Below, piece by piece: positions 8,808 through 20,878 of a stretch of DNA of 64,000 nucleotides. Source of the DNA: Thermothielavioides terrestris NRRL 8126 (Eukaryota; Ascomycota; Sordariomycetes; Sordariales; Chaetomiaceae). Every line of letters starts with the position of its first letter. Position 1 is the stretch's first letter. Both the position numbers and the translations under genes were made by a program. The notes beneath the pieces were generated by a model. It did not search any database. It was given only the letters and a program-made list of their open reading frames with translations, and was not told the origin of the DNA. The stretch covers positions 744,001 to 808,000 of the forward strand of contig NC_016458.1 in assembly GCF_000226115.1 (NCBI RefSeq), read 5' to 3'.

Positions 8808-11800
8808 CTAAGCTGCAAGGCGCGGGCTGCAGGCACAAAGAGTTTCAGGTGCGCAAAGGAGGTACGTCACAGCGCGGCGACCACACGGCGGCTGACTCCG
8901 GCACGAGGGCTGCACAAAGGCCGCCGGACCGGGAATTTCGGCACAATCGGTCGGCGTCGCTGACACCAAGCGCCACGCCCTGAGAAGACCGAAATCTGAC
9001 GCCCCTCCAACACCTTTTGCTCCCTTGTTGCACGCCGCCCGCGACTTGCTGCGAAGGGCCACTGCTTTTCTCGAACGCTTGTCCGGCGTCAATGGCAGAA
9101 TCGGCGCGCCTCCGACCCGGATCGAAACCGAAAACCGAACGGACGGGTGGCTGCTGCGGCTCGCTGACCAACAACCGTTGGACCCTTTCTTCAAAAGCCG
9201 GGCTTGCAGGTCAAGCACGGCGACCTCTTATATAACTCGATCCGGGCAAATCGTGGCTGCGTCACCGTTGTTCGCGGCTGGGCGTCGTCTTGGAACACGG
9301 CGATCGCTCGCTGCCAAGGCTGATTGTGTCTGAAGGCGAGATTTGTGTAGCCCGTTGAGCGGCCCTGGCGCGCTGTCCAAGTCACCAAAGCGGCCGAGAT
9401 CTACACATTCGAATGCCGATTGGCTCACGCACTCTTGGCGGCCATGGTGATAGATTGGCTTGTGCTGTGAAAGGAGAAAGCCCAAGGGGAGCCTGGAGGG
9501 AGCGAGAGAAAGCGAAAAATGGCGCGCCCGGCTTATAACGACGCAGCCAGAAGCCCCAAGTGGTGGTGGAAATCCCGTTCTCGCCCCTGCAACAGAAAGC
9601 GTCGAGGCGACTGGGATGGAGGGTGGTGGGTGCGCTGCTGAAGTCGGAGATCCCCCGAGGGTTATGGGGCACCCGACTTGGATGGTGGGGCGCCTTCGCG
9701 TTTTAGTGCAAGGGCGATGGGATCAACAGGGAGGTTGCAGTTCCCAGTTCTCGGTGTCTGGAAAAGTACAGGTACTCGGACGTGCTACGCTGCTGAGGTA
9801 CTCCAGGCATTTGCTGCGGAGTGCGGAATACTGCCGTAGGTACCGTACCTAATTTGGTACTAAATTCGGCAAATGGCGCTGCAACAACCCCGCCAGTCGC
9901 AGCAGGGTTCGCCCCTTCTTGACAACACGGCAGGAAGCCAGCACCCCGCAGCGTCTTCATCAGCGCCTCTCTTCAGCGTCTTCGGTTGCCCAGGTCAGAT
10001 GGGAGGCGCCAAGGGCCGTCCGCCGACCCCAGCGGCTGCGTGTCCGTACTTACCTTACGCGCGCAATACAGAATACCGTACGGAATACATACAGTACTTT
10101 CAATGCCTTACCCACCAAACCGGTCCGTACCGACCTCAGTTTCTCTACCCACAGGAAAGCTCCACAGTGCAATATCTGATGAAGCCGGCTGCTCTGCCAG
10201 GAACAGTCGGTCGTGTTCAGGGCCAACTTGAGCAGCGGATGGCGGGGAGAGCCAACCCACGCTCTTCCAGGCCACCTCCAACCAGGTCACCTCTTCGAAT
10301 TCCAGCATGAATGCAAGCCCATTGCAAGGCATATGTTAGTGTTTGCGGAATGCTCGTACAGGCACTGAGGCAGTGAAAGGTGGGATACCCCGCCCCCACT
10401 CAGCGCCGAGAGGCCGAGGTGAGAGCGGAGTCCCCTGCAGGGTCAATTGATTGGCCAGGAATGGGCAGGCCTGTTGTTTTGGGCAGGCGCTTTCCTTGAG
10501 AATGCAAGTCTCGCCTACCAATCAATACTCTTCCGTATGTAGTGTAGTGTGCACCTTCCGCGACCACTCTAACCACTCCACGCAAAGCCGCATCTGTGCC
10601 TCCAACTTTATCCGACCCTCGCTTCCTGTAGGCACCACGGGCTGAATTGCCATGCTCCGGCAAGCTTGATGGCAGGCTTTCTGATATTGTTCATCTGCTG
10701 GAAGTTGGGCTTCAGAGGTGCCGGCTGTTCTCCGCCGACGCCGTGGCCCCAACAAGTCAGGACCGGTCATTAAGTGCTCCATGTCGCCAAGGCGCTTTTG
10801 GAATGAACAAGCCAGCCCTGACATCCACGTACACTACTGTTATATACGGCAATAAACTGCCCCTGTCCGGTCCCTGTTCATCGCTGCCTGCCCGCCAACC
10901 CAGTGGGTTGCAGAAGAGGCCGGGCACAAGCCGCCGCCCGATGGCAGTGCCAGGTGTTCGGTGTTTGTATGGTCCAATGGATGCAGGCGCCTCTCAACTG
11001 GTGCCCTCGCGCTTACTTGTCGACAGTACATTACTATACTTCGGGCGTGTCCTCCCCCAACAAAGCTTGGACCCATAACAAAACAGGGCTGCACACAAGC
11101 AACACGGAGGGAAGACAGGCTCGAGCATCGCACCTAGTTTCGTGACTGTTGCTGACCGAGGTGGCGAATGCCTTGGTGTAATACCTATCTCAGCAGATCA
11201 AGAGTGTTCGGTGATATTCGCTCCTCAGGAGGTCGAGACCCACAGAACCCCACGGTGTCGTTGCTAGCGTGGGGTTCTCTGCTTCCATTTCGCCTTCCAT
11301 CCTGATCAACAACGGGCTTCAAAGCAGGACAGCTAGCGCGACAGAATGTCATCATGCCTATCATTCCTGGTGGTCCTGCTTTTTTTGTCTTAGGCCGACA
11401 ACGCCCAGCCCTGGAGTCTCAATCACACAGTCAACTGGATCCGGACTTCGGCTTCTGCTTTCTTGATTTGAGGCCACCTTTCGCAGGCTAGAGAGGCGCG
11501 TCTTGCTGAATGTCAAGGCCGGATGCCGGCACTATCATGGGATAAAGGCAGCATAAAGGCAGCATAACTCGGGTACGACGGCTGTTCCGGGAGTCCATGT
11601 CCGTTGCGCTGGAACAAACGATCTGACGTTAGTGCAAAGGACCGAGCCGGAAGCTCCTGCCAAGATCTCAACGCTTGCCATCCTGGGGACACAAGGCTAA
11701 GTGTACTTTGCCCGTGCACATGGTGTGGTGCATTGCGAATCGGTGCCCCCCACGTTGGTCGCTAACTTCCGCTTGTTCGCGGCCAGGAGTGGCTCGCTTC

Positions 11801-13895
11801 TGTGGAGGTACCGAGTACGCTAGTTAGTGCATCTGCACCCAGCCCAAAACCATCATGCCCAGCCAACAACCGAGCCGCAGGCTTGAGAACCAACCTGGCC
11901 AACTCGGTCCTTGGCCGACCACCGTCAGCCATCCGCCAACGTTACACAGTGCAAACGCAGACTTTCTCTCAAAGTATTCGTACTTGGCCAAGAAAACACA
12001 AGTGCGCACGCACGCCTCAAATCGACAGCTGCCGTACATACAACGGCCTGAGTAACTACACGTCGGACCTGCGATTTGCGACATGGCGGTCGTTGCGAGT
12101 GGGGAAAGTGTGCAGCGTCTTGGCGCAGACGGATTCCCCTGGTTCGGATCGGTGAATCCCATTCCCAGAGCACAACACATCTGTTTTCTCGCCTTGGATA
12201 GGCTCGGGCAGACTCAAATCTCGCATGCCGGCTTGGCATCGCGATCTCCCGTCAGCTCCCGTCTGGGCGTCTTGCTTGTCGGTCTCGTGTTCCAACATTG
12301 AGGGTGTCCTATGCATTGTGGATGACCCTACTTGAAAAGTACTGTGTAAAAGGCAGCCTCGTTGGTGCACTCGTGACGCTTTTCTCAAAGCAGAAGCGAA
12401 GGGGCTGGCTGCTTCCTGCCCCATGCCAAGCAATGCTTGTGCGATGCGCCATATTGCTTGTTTCCCCAGATCTCCCCCACACCTTTGCCCCGGTTCTTTC
12501 TTCCCTTCATGCAGGCTGCTGCCCAGCTGTTGGGTTCAATGATCTCGCCAGCAGTCGTCGCGGCCCGGGGTTGACTGGCGTTGCCAAGAAGCTCGAAATA
12601 TTCGTCGGGAACGAGTAGGAAGCAAATGATGCGGTGGAACCCGAAAATTCTTTCCTCTTCGTGGAGTAACGAGGCCGACAATACTACTACGGGACACGAA
12701 AGGACATGAGGCTCGCAAGGCAGACGACAGCGGCGCCGGCTGCTCAAGAAGCGGTGTAGGTTTCGCTCTTGCTCAGCGCAAGAGACGCAGCATGCAGGAA
12801 AGGGGTTCGCAGCTCCATTTCGCGCGGTGGCCCACTGGTAAACCGGACCAGGCAACCCGGCTCGTGACCAAACAGAAGAAAGATCCAGCGCCGCACGGCA
12901 GCCAGCCCTCAATAAGACTCCTCGATGACTGCTCGAGTCGGACGGCGAGAATGACCGTGCCGTTTCACACTTTCCGATGCGACCAACAATCGATCCAATA
13001 GCCCGACATTGCCTACCCTCCCACCCGCGTATGGAGCACCTGGATGAAAATCCCGCAGCCCTTTTGTTGTAGGCATATACGGATACATGTCAGCAGAAGT
13101 GGACGACGGCATGCATGCCCGCGCGCACTTGCCCCCTCGGCGTAATCAATGGTCAAGGTCCCGACCCGATTGAATCCACAAATCGAAGCCCCAACGGGCT
13201 CTTTGCCTCAGGAACGCAGAAGGTGGCTTTGTGCGCTGTCCTCCGAGTCCGGCCGAGATGATTCCATCTCGGCTGCTACGGTACAGCGCCAGTTTACTGT
13301 AATACGGATTAATTTACACTACGGAATATACCTGATGAAGTGGACACTACAAACACAACTTGCTCCCCGCAAGAATCGAGGGAGCTAATATGGCCCGTAC
13401 GCAGGGTTCATCGCAGTACCTTGCAGCGGCAGCCGGTCAGTGGGAAACCTGCAGTAAAATGTACATGTAAGCAAAACCGCCATTGGCTAGAGAACACATG
13501 ACGGTGTACGGAATGCTGGGATCTCTATGCCCGCTTTTGTCCTTGTGGATGTGCATTACTGCGTAACACAAGAACGGGATACCATCCAGAGACCAACAGC
13601 TAACGCAGTCCATTGCAAACACAGGACAAATGTTCCTTTCAAACGAATACACAGTCTGGAAGGATACCGTCATGAACATGATCAATCCATTACTTAGGGG
13701 GCACACCATATCCAGGCGGGTGGCGTTCCAGCCCCCCGATCGAAAGTCGGAGAGCCGAAGGCGCGAGGCTGCCCACCCCACTTTCTCCCCGGAGAAAATC
13801 GGCGCCGTGATTGGAGCTGCCGCAGCTCCGTGGCCCCGTGGCCCCGTGGCACTATTTCCGGCTGTGCCGAGTTTTCCGGACAATTCAGGGGGCGA
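8808..13895. other. Gene-poor region, left part
   Basis: About 5 kb upstream of the kinase with no convincing coding region: ORFs are short, overlap on both strands and carry no recognisable domain or intron structure. The first few hundred bases are probably the kinase promoter and 5' UTR. Other contents are a hairpin at 11244-11278, one exact copy of the 11-bp GTGTACGGAAT motif (13504-13514) and a related site near 10078-10088. Confidence 0.5.
11244..11278. other. Perfect hairpin, 11-bp stem and 13-nt loop
   Basis: AGAACCCCACG (11244-11254) is exactly complementary to CGTGGGGTTCT (11268-11278), with 13 bases between. No coding region lies within several kilobases. It could be part of a structured RNA, a terminator-like element or a decayed foldback repeat; no choice can be made from sequence alone. 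Confidence 0.6.
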
Positions 13896-13896
13896 T

Positions 13897-14358
13897 CGAG
13901 CCCATTCGTTACATAAATCCACCGCGCAGTCTCGTTAGTGCTACTACCGGCCAGGGGGCGGCCCGTGCGTCTCCCAACAAAATCTTGGAGTGCCCGCCGC
14001 CACGCGGCACGAGCTCCGATGCCGCCACAGGAATCGCTGCAAATTGACGATGTTGCGAGTGTTGCTGAAGAGGCTGGAAAATGCAGGTTTGATGGAAAAG
14101 GCGATGCGGTGGGCGATGCGGTGGGCGCCGAGGCCCTGCATGCAGCCTTCGGGGCGGCGAGGTTGGCGATGGCCTCGTTCGCTGACGACACTCTTATGTA
14201 CTGTACCTGGCTATGCACCAGAGATTCCTGTGGCGACGCGGTAGCTCGGCCGCACAGTGACGCTCAATGCAAGATTTTGGTGGGAAACGCACAGGCCGTC
14301 CCTGGCCTGCAGTAGCGCTACAGGTAATGAAACTGCTCAGTGGATTTAATGGGGTCGG
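13897..14358. repeat. Imperfect long inverted repeat, MITE- or foldback-like
   Basis: The left arm (about 13897-14039) and right arm (about 14217-14358) are inverted copies of each other over about 130 bp with scattered mismatches and small gaps. Shared blocks include TAAATCCAC, CGGCCTGTGCG-like, CAAAATCTTG and CGCCACAGGAAT. The centre (14040-14216) is single copy. No transposase is encoded. A clear target duplication was not found; a weak candidate is GGGCGAT to the left and GGGTGAT to the right. It is probably a non-autonomous DNA transposon or a decayed head-to-head pair. Confidence 0.65.
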
Positions 14359-14401
14359 AGGGTGATGAAGAGCCAACCGAACGACTGCCAACTGTGTTGA
14401 G

Positions 14402-14785
14402 GGTCGTCGTTAAAGAGGTCCCGCCAAGACTAATTTCGGAGACTGCCGTGTACAAGTAATTATAAATCGGCAGGCCGCGACGACTTTGAGCAACATCAAC
14501 AACGAACAATCGCAAAGACTCGTCGCAACAACTTTATAAAAACTCAACCAAATCGAAAAAAAAAAAAAAAAACGAGGATAACCTATACCCTAACGATACC
14601 CCGTATCCTAACCTTAACCTAAACCTTAACTAACGGGGGGCTGGCGCTGCCCTCCGTACCCCCGGCGAACTAACCCTTGGCGATAGAGCAAACGCCTTGG
14701 CGATGGTGGCTACGTAATAACGTTGTAAAAACATAGCCGACAATTGGCCGAAATTAGTCTTGGCGGGACCTCTTTAACGTCCACC
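14402..14785. mobile_element. 384-bp MITE with 38-bp terminal inverted repeats and 8-bp target duplication
   Basis: The terminal repeats at 14402-14439 and 14748-14785 start GGTCGTCGTT and GGTGGACGTT and are identical over the remaining inner part (through AAAGAGGTCCCGCC and AATTTCGG). GTGTTGAG flanks both sides (14394-14401 and 14786-14793). An 8-bp duplication fits hAT-type elements; Merlin or P are alternatives. The interior has an A18 run near 14560, CCTAAC-type repeats (14585-14630) and no ORF, so it depends on a transposase elsewhere. Confidence 0.85.
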
Positions 14786-17700
14786 GTGTTGAGCTCTTGA
14801 ACACCCGACAGTGGGGCATGGCGGTACCGGCGGTCGTGGATGGTTCCAGTACCTTACCTTTTGTACTGTGAAATTTCACCGTGCACACATCAGGTCCTGT
14901 GGTGGATTCCCGCCCTGTTCACAGGGGCGAGGCAACCATTCCAATTAACTACGCCGAAGAGAACCAAGCAGCCGGCCCTGCTCTTACTGACGACATCTCC
15001 TTGGTAGCGTTTGCCACCGAGTCATAAACGTGTTGCGATGGCTGACCTTGGTAACTAAAGGACCAGATATTGAACCGCTATCACGTCTGACGCACACAGA
15101 ATTGGCTCTTGCCCAGGGGTACAACTTGGGCATGGAGCTTCCGAGTTACCCTCAGTCCCAGGGACTCGCGAGCGAGATACGCGCAACTTGGGTATATCAT
15201 CGCAGGGACTGCGAGGTCTCGTCGAGAAGGCCGCGCTGTCGGTTCGCCCTGCTCGGCATCCACGTAGCACTCCCACGACTTGCCGCGTGTTTCGAGGTGT
15301 TCTGCCCTGTGTATAATCCGTTGATGTTTACTACTACCGAGACTGAGCCTCGGGACTCTGCCCAATGTCAAGAGTTGGGCGTTCGCAAGTGAAGGGGCTG
15401 ATTCTGTCGCTTCCCCCGTAGCTGAGATCAGAATAAGCTGAAACCTGGCACACGGGCGTTGGGCGACGGCTCAACCTTGCGATGTCAGCATAGACGCAGT
15501 CAGCAAGATGGGGAATGAATGTCTCTATTTTCGGGATTCACCCCACACCCGTATGGGCGCGCGGGACGCGTCATCTGCTTGCCCGTGTCTCAACTGTGTT
15601 TGAAATCCGGAATGCGCTCACTGGCCGGACATCAGCGCCATGTCAGAGCCAGACAGCCCAGCGCCAAATGTTCGGCTGGGCCCGGCAAGTTGTTTCTTGC
15701 CTGCCATTAGAGCTGTGAGGAAGACAGGCATGGCATAAGCAGGTGGAGGGATATCATGCGAGTACAAAAGCTACTTCATGCCATACCCAACTAGGCGCAT
15801 AGCTATGAATTCTAATCTGGTACTCGGGTCAACCGAGTTACTGGAGACGCTCTTTTGGACTCACCACCCAGGGCGATGATATTACGTAAATCCCGCGGAC
15901 AAATGGAAGTCAGGCTGCGTTGTTGAGTGGACGGATAGGGCTGATAAGATGCACTGGAACCCGAAATCTGTCAAAGCTGGGACCTTGAGTGTTGTGGTTC
16001 AATAGACCTGTCGCCAACCGCGGACAGGCAGCTAAAATGACTCTTGAGCAGCGAAAGCGAGGTGCTCTTGTCCCATCAAAAGAGTCATACGATGGCCTGC
16101 TTTGATGTAACTGCGAGAATTGATAATAACCCGTAAAATTCCGTTTTTCTCGTGCTTGGGCGGCGGTTAGGCTACTTTCCGGAGCGACCCGAGGCTCCTG
16201 CGATAGCCGGATGTTTACCTGGTATTCAAGAGGTCCAATAACTATCACATTACCGGATGGAACACAGGTCGTCTTGCATAACACCGCATCAGTCCGGCAT
16301 GAGAGGTGAGCTGTTGCCGTACCTTTTCAAACAGGAATGGTGGGGACTAAAAATCACTCATCCCCGGGGAATGCGGCATGGGTAAAGGTATCGAGGCACT
16401 TGGTCTCATCCCACCTCCGTTGCTTATGGTGCAGGTGCTTTCGTTCAACATGACTCTCCGCCGGAGAAGGGATGGCCATCAGAGCCATCACAACTAGAGT
16501 GGTTGGCGGCCTGTTGCCCACTACAGGTAAAAGTACAAATCAGGGACGTTGCTTGATTCTTTGTTTGCGAATGGCACGCCCGAGACAAGATGAGTGCCAG
16601 AAGCAACGATCATGATGGCTACTAAGGCCTGAGCGGTCTCAGTCGCCCAGTGCATCCTGTTTTTCTCAGCTGGGATCATGGATTGCTTCGTTGACCCTAG
16701 TTTCCACCTAACGCAGCTTCTGAGCCAAGCAGACACTCGCTTGCTCGTCATATCCTCTTCGGACTTGTCGCTCTTTCCTGGTGCAACGAAGCCGCAACCT
16801 CATCCTGCGGTGTGCCGGTGGGAAGGCCGAAGTAGGATCCTGCAAGTACATGAAGGATAGATCTGGGTGCTGCTACATTCGCAGCAAACGTTTTCATAAA
16901 TCGCACACATTATACCACCTCCGAGAGGGTGTTCCTGGACGCCAATCTATTCCCCCTTTGACCAAACAGGAAAAGCCGAGACCGCTCTCAGAGCTGTTAA
17001 AGTTGATATTCGGCAACGATGTGTGAATACACACAAGTGAGTAGTTACCGAGCTAGGTAATTCCTCAAGAGGCGCCTTCGCCACAGCTGGGCCACTGTTG
17101 ACGCGCAGGATTTGAAATACACCCAGAGTAGTCCTGCGGCCATCTTCGGTGGCTTGCGTCGAAACACTGGTACGCATTTCGAAGACGAAACTGCAGCGCG
17201 TCCTGTTTCCTTTTCTCTTCAAAGAAGAGAAAGAATGAAGAGAGGAGGAGGAACGGAAGAAGAGGAAGAAAGGAAACGCAAAACCAAGAGAGCACGGGCG
17301 GTTTCCTAACCTAATAAGTGCCAGCCGGACCTTACGGCCTTTGAGGACAGGGAAGGCGGACTCAATCATCCTCATCTGATGTGCGATTCGTCCTGAAGCC
17401 CAGTTTCTGACTGGATTGCCAGGACAATCATCTGCGGGGAACCCAGAAGACTGAAGGAGAAGTCCCCTTCTGGGATGATTGCGTTCCAGCAGCGCCTGAT
17501 GACGGCGTTCCGCCGTTGATCATGACCATGACAAAGCACGGAGACAGAGAAGTCGCTGAAGCTGAACATGGGATCACTCTGTGTTTTGTTAGTTTGGGTT
17601 TCTGAGGTGGTGGACTTTTTTCCTTCTGCCGTTGGCTGGAGTTGCTATCTCACGAAGGCTTGATGACACAGGGTTCGTTCGTTCTCCTGAGTCCAGAACC

Positions 17701-18901
17701 GTAGCTTTGCATCATCCACATGCCATTTTCCAATGTCTTTACGGCTGCAGACTGCGCATGTGCGTCCCACTGCACTCGGCGGACAGTCGAGAAGCCGAAC
17801 CCAGGTGGTGCCTCTCTCTAGCCCGCGACATCACTCGCAGCTTTTACGAAGATAGTTGCTGTGCCAAGAACTGCCTGGCAACCGACCCCAAAATTGACGG
17901 CGTGTTTTCGACCAGCCGAGGGCGCTGGCAACTCCGTTGATCCCATTATCATGAACCCGTGGACGGGTGCCTGATGCATTTACCTTCCTTCCGTAGGGGC
18001 TGATGTGCACCAGGCGACAATTGCTTGTCACTGAAGGGTCTTGAACCCTTGGGGAACAATGCTTGAACAGAGATTTGGTGTATGTATTCCGTACAGTACT
18101 ATTTCGTAAACCTAGCAAAACGGAACCAACTCATAATGCCGAAGCCTCTTATTAGCGGCCATGCCAGTGAATCATCCAGATTCCATGCCTACGGTTTGCT
18201 TTTGTGAATGGTTCTTGCACAGCAGGAACTGTCCGAGAGCCATTTCTCCCCATCATTTGAGAGTTGGATCATTCCCCAGGTTTAGGTAGTTCCGTATTCA
18301 GTATTCTGTACCGTGCGGAGTGCTGTGGTTGGCCAACTGTGCGGATTACGTCAGCATATCACACAACCCAGCCAGCAGTCAGACCCACGGCAATCACCTG
18401 GTAGAGTCGCATGAAGAGCAGGGCCACATGCATCGGCCGTTTGACCGTCCACTCGGCACAAGGCTGCCACATGCGTGCCTCCACCATTACATAGAACACA
18501 GGTACGTACATCCGTACCTAAAAAGTGTATCCTGAACCACAATGTTCCCGTCCTGCCGATTCACCTCAATCCTAACGCGCGCTGTGCTCAGAGCAAGCCG
18601 TCTACTCGCTTCCGATACTTAGGTATCTTGCACCTGCGCATTTACGACTGCCGTCCTCAGCAGCACGCGACTGGTGGCCCTCCCATCGCGATGGTGCGGC
18701 GCGGCGACAGGATGCTTTGAACCTTATCTAGTGTAACCCCGACCAAGCCCCGACCAGCCCCGACGGGCAGTATCCCCACGCGTTAGCATCGACGGCCCGA
18801 GAGGTGCACCCACGGTCCTGTGTTGAGGGAGGCACGTCGAATGTCCCTCACAACCTACAACACTCGGTTGCGGCGGGATCGGCGCCGGACGATAGATAGC
18901 C
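14786..18901. other. Gene-poor region, right part
   Basis: About 4 kb with no supported gene. ORFs of 60-140 codons overlap on both strands without conserved motifs. A purine-rich block lies at 17215-17290. A partial match to the recurring motif (ATTCCGTACAG, near 18087) is present. The last few hundred bases are the likely promoter of the gene starting at 18902. Confidence 0.5.
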
Positions 18902-20878
18902 ATGGCAAACCCCTCCGATTCCTCCCCGCTTGTAAGCTCGCCTGACAAGGGCAACCGCATGCCGTTTTCCAAGCACACAACCGAATCACTCTCTACGATC
19001 ATCTCCCCGTTGGCGCTACCTCGCGGCGTCTCTGGGTGCTTTGATCAAGTCGCCGCCAACGGGAGCGCCCAGACACAACTTGCTTGCGGCATCCATGCCT
19101 CCTCCAGTGCCCCGGCTCCTCACCATCGGCGAGGTGGCCAGGTCTATTCACCTCTGTCCCCCGGTATCAGAGGCCCAGCCGTCCGCGCTGCCTCGTTGCT
19201 CTCTCCTCGCCTCCACCCGATGGCGAAACAAGAGACATCCCATCTTGAACCCCGCCGGTCGAGCTACCGCTCGCCAGAAACCCGAAATGGCATGAGCTCG
19301 AGTAGACAAGTACAAAACGCAACGACTGCAACGACGCGTGACCCGGCAGTCGGCGACAGCGCTGTCAACGGATCGAACCCCGTAGCGAACGAGTCTGGCC
19401 AGTCCATGCCGCTCTTGAGCCCAACTTGGGCCGGCCAGCTGCAACGCCCCCCGGATGATTCGCTGGCAGCTCCTTTGCTAGACACAGTTTCGCATACCCA
19501 GACAATCCAGCGGCTCCTTAAGCAAAATGCACGGATCCGGGACGCATGGGAGGCTGAGCGCAAGCATTTGGAGGCGAACAGGGAACGAGCCGAGGAGGTG
19601 TACAAGGAGGAACGCGCGATCATGGAAGAAGAGCGGACCGAGTGGGAGGCCGAGAGAGCGCTGTTACTGGCGGAAATCGAGCGCCTTCATCAGCTAGTAG
19701 CTGCCTTGGGTGGAGGAACCGCTCCGGCCAAGACGCCCTTCTGTGAAGGGTGCGGTATGAGAGGGGGCACCGAAGCTTTGTCTCGGGAGAGCACGGACGG
19801 CTCGGGGTCCGCGCAAGGAAGTGCCAGGTCGCCAACCCAACCGGGGGAATCTGCCACAGCGGATGTTGGCCGTGTTTCATCCGAGGCGGCCCCGGGAACT
19901 TTGAAACCCGCTTTTCTGGTGTCACCCAATGGGCCCAGCCACCCAGCGTCCGATTTCCTCAAGCCGACCGACACTGAGGCTGGGCCTGTCCCGGTTGTCG
20001 ATGTTCAGGATATCCACCCCGAACTGGAAGGCATCCGGATCAAGGCTTCCAGCGTCAGGAAGGCCACCTTCACTGATTCGGCCTCGTCGAACGGATCGAA
20101 AACGGCTGGTCTGGCCGGCTCCCCACCCTCAGCCTCCACAGTGCAACGGGGACGGAAGGAGCAGACCCTGCAAGTCTTGGCTGCTGCCGAGGCAGATCGC
20201 CTGACCATGCACGCTGGCCACACGCCGAGTCACTCCCTCTCGGATCTGGCGTCGGTTCCTTCTTCAGGAACGGGTACTCAGACGAGCAGCAACGGTACCG
20301 CCACTCCAACCATGCCACACGAAGTCGGGACAACAGACCCAGCTCCGGCGAAGGCCTCTAAGGAACAGCCCGCTTCGCAGGCAGCCAACGACCCGCATCC
20401 TCTCCTTAGGCCTTCCGATGCCCACGGCCAGCCGACTGACGACCACCCCGAGCCCATGTTCGAGCCTACCCACGACCCCCAGTTGACTGGCCCGCTAATG
20501 GTCAGGAACATGCCGGCGCATGACGAAATCTTCTTCCAGGCGCTCACGGACAAGCTGGAAGAGGTCTCCAAGGACGACAAGGCGGCTCTACCCGCTGTCC
20601 TGAAAGACCTCGATTCCGCCCAGGACGCCGGCGAACCAGGTGAGCAAACCAAGCCACCAGCAACCGAAGCCCCCGCGGATGACTCTCGCTCCGAGAGCAG
20701 TAGTCGCAGCCCCGGGAGCAGCATTGGGGACGACGAGCTGGATATTCCGCTGAAATTCAAGAAATCCACGAACTTTGGCGCTCCCTTCGGTGAGCTTCGG
20801 GCGTCTGGCATTCGGGGCACAAGGCCGAGTGTTGTGCAGGATTCACAAGCTCCCGGGCGTTTGCCTGGTCGCTCCTGA
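18902..20878 (+). CDS. Hypothetical fungal protein with central coiled coil
   Basis: Uninterrupted frame of 658 codons, starting in a good context (GATAGCCATGGC). I do not recognise a named family. Residues 1-195 are Ser/Pro-rich and probably disordered. Residues about 200-270 form a strongly charged coiled coil (KQNARIRDAWEAERKHLE and EWEAERALLLAEIERL), followed by CEGCGMRGG near residue 280. Two blocks look more conserved than their surroundings: EGIRIKASSVRKATF (about 380) and DIPLKFKKSTNFGAPFG (about 615-632) near the C terminus. No signal peptide or membrane segment. The gene stands alone between the gene-poor region and ISN1, so context gives no function. Confidence 0.8.
   Translation: MANPSDSSPLVSSPDKGNRMPFSKHTTESLSTIISPLALPRGVSGCFDQVAANGSAQTQLACGIHASSSAPAPHHRRGGQVYSPLSPGIRGPAVRAASLLSPRLHPMAKQETSHLEPRRSSYRSPETRNGMSSSRQVQNATTATTRDPAVGDSAVNGSNPVANESGQSMPLLSPTWAGQLQRPPDDSLAAPLLDTVSHTQTIQRLLKQNARIRDAWEAERKHLEANRERAEEVYKEERAIMEEERTEWEAERALLLAEIERLHQLVAALGGGTAPAKTPFCEGCGMRGGTEALSRESTDGSGSAQGSARSPTQPGESATADVGRVSSEAAPGTLKPAFLVSPNGPSHPASDFLKPTDTEAGPVPVVDVQDIHPELEGIRIKASSVRKATFTDSASSNGSKTAGLAGSPPSASTVQRGRKEQTLQVLAAAEADRLTMHAGHTPSHSLSDLASVPSSGTGTQTSSNGTATPTMPHEVGTTDPAPAKASKEQPASQAANDPHPLLRPSDAHGQPTDDHPEPMFEPTHDPQLTGPLMVRNMPAHDEIFFQALTDKLEEVSKDDKAALPAVLKDLDSAQDAGEPGEQTKPPATEAPADDSRSESSSRSPGSSIGDDELDIPLKFKKSTNFGAPFGELRASGIRGTRPSVVQDSQAPGRLPGRS

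Noticed and set aside
12385..12912. Minus ORF of 175 codons in the gene-poor region
   Set aside because: No domain, no codon bias that stands out, overlaps other ORFs on both strands.
13694..14218. Minus ORF of 174 codons
   Set aside because: Lies largely in the inverted-repeat element and has no transposase motif; treated as chance.
14560..14640. Telomere remnant in the MITE
   Set aside because: The CCTAAC-type units are irregular and lie between the MITE's own terminal repeats, so they belong to the element rather than to a chromosome end.
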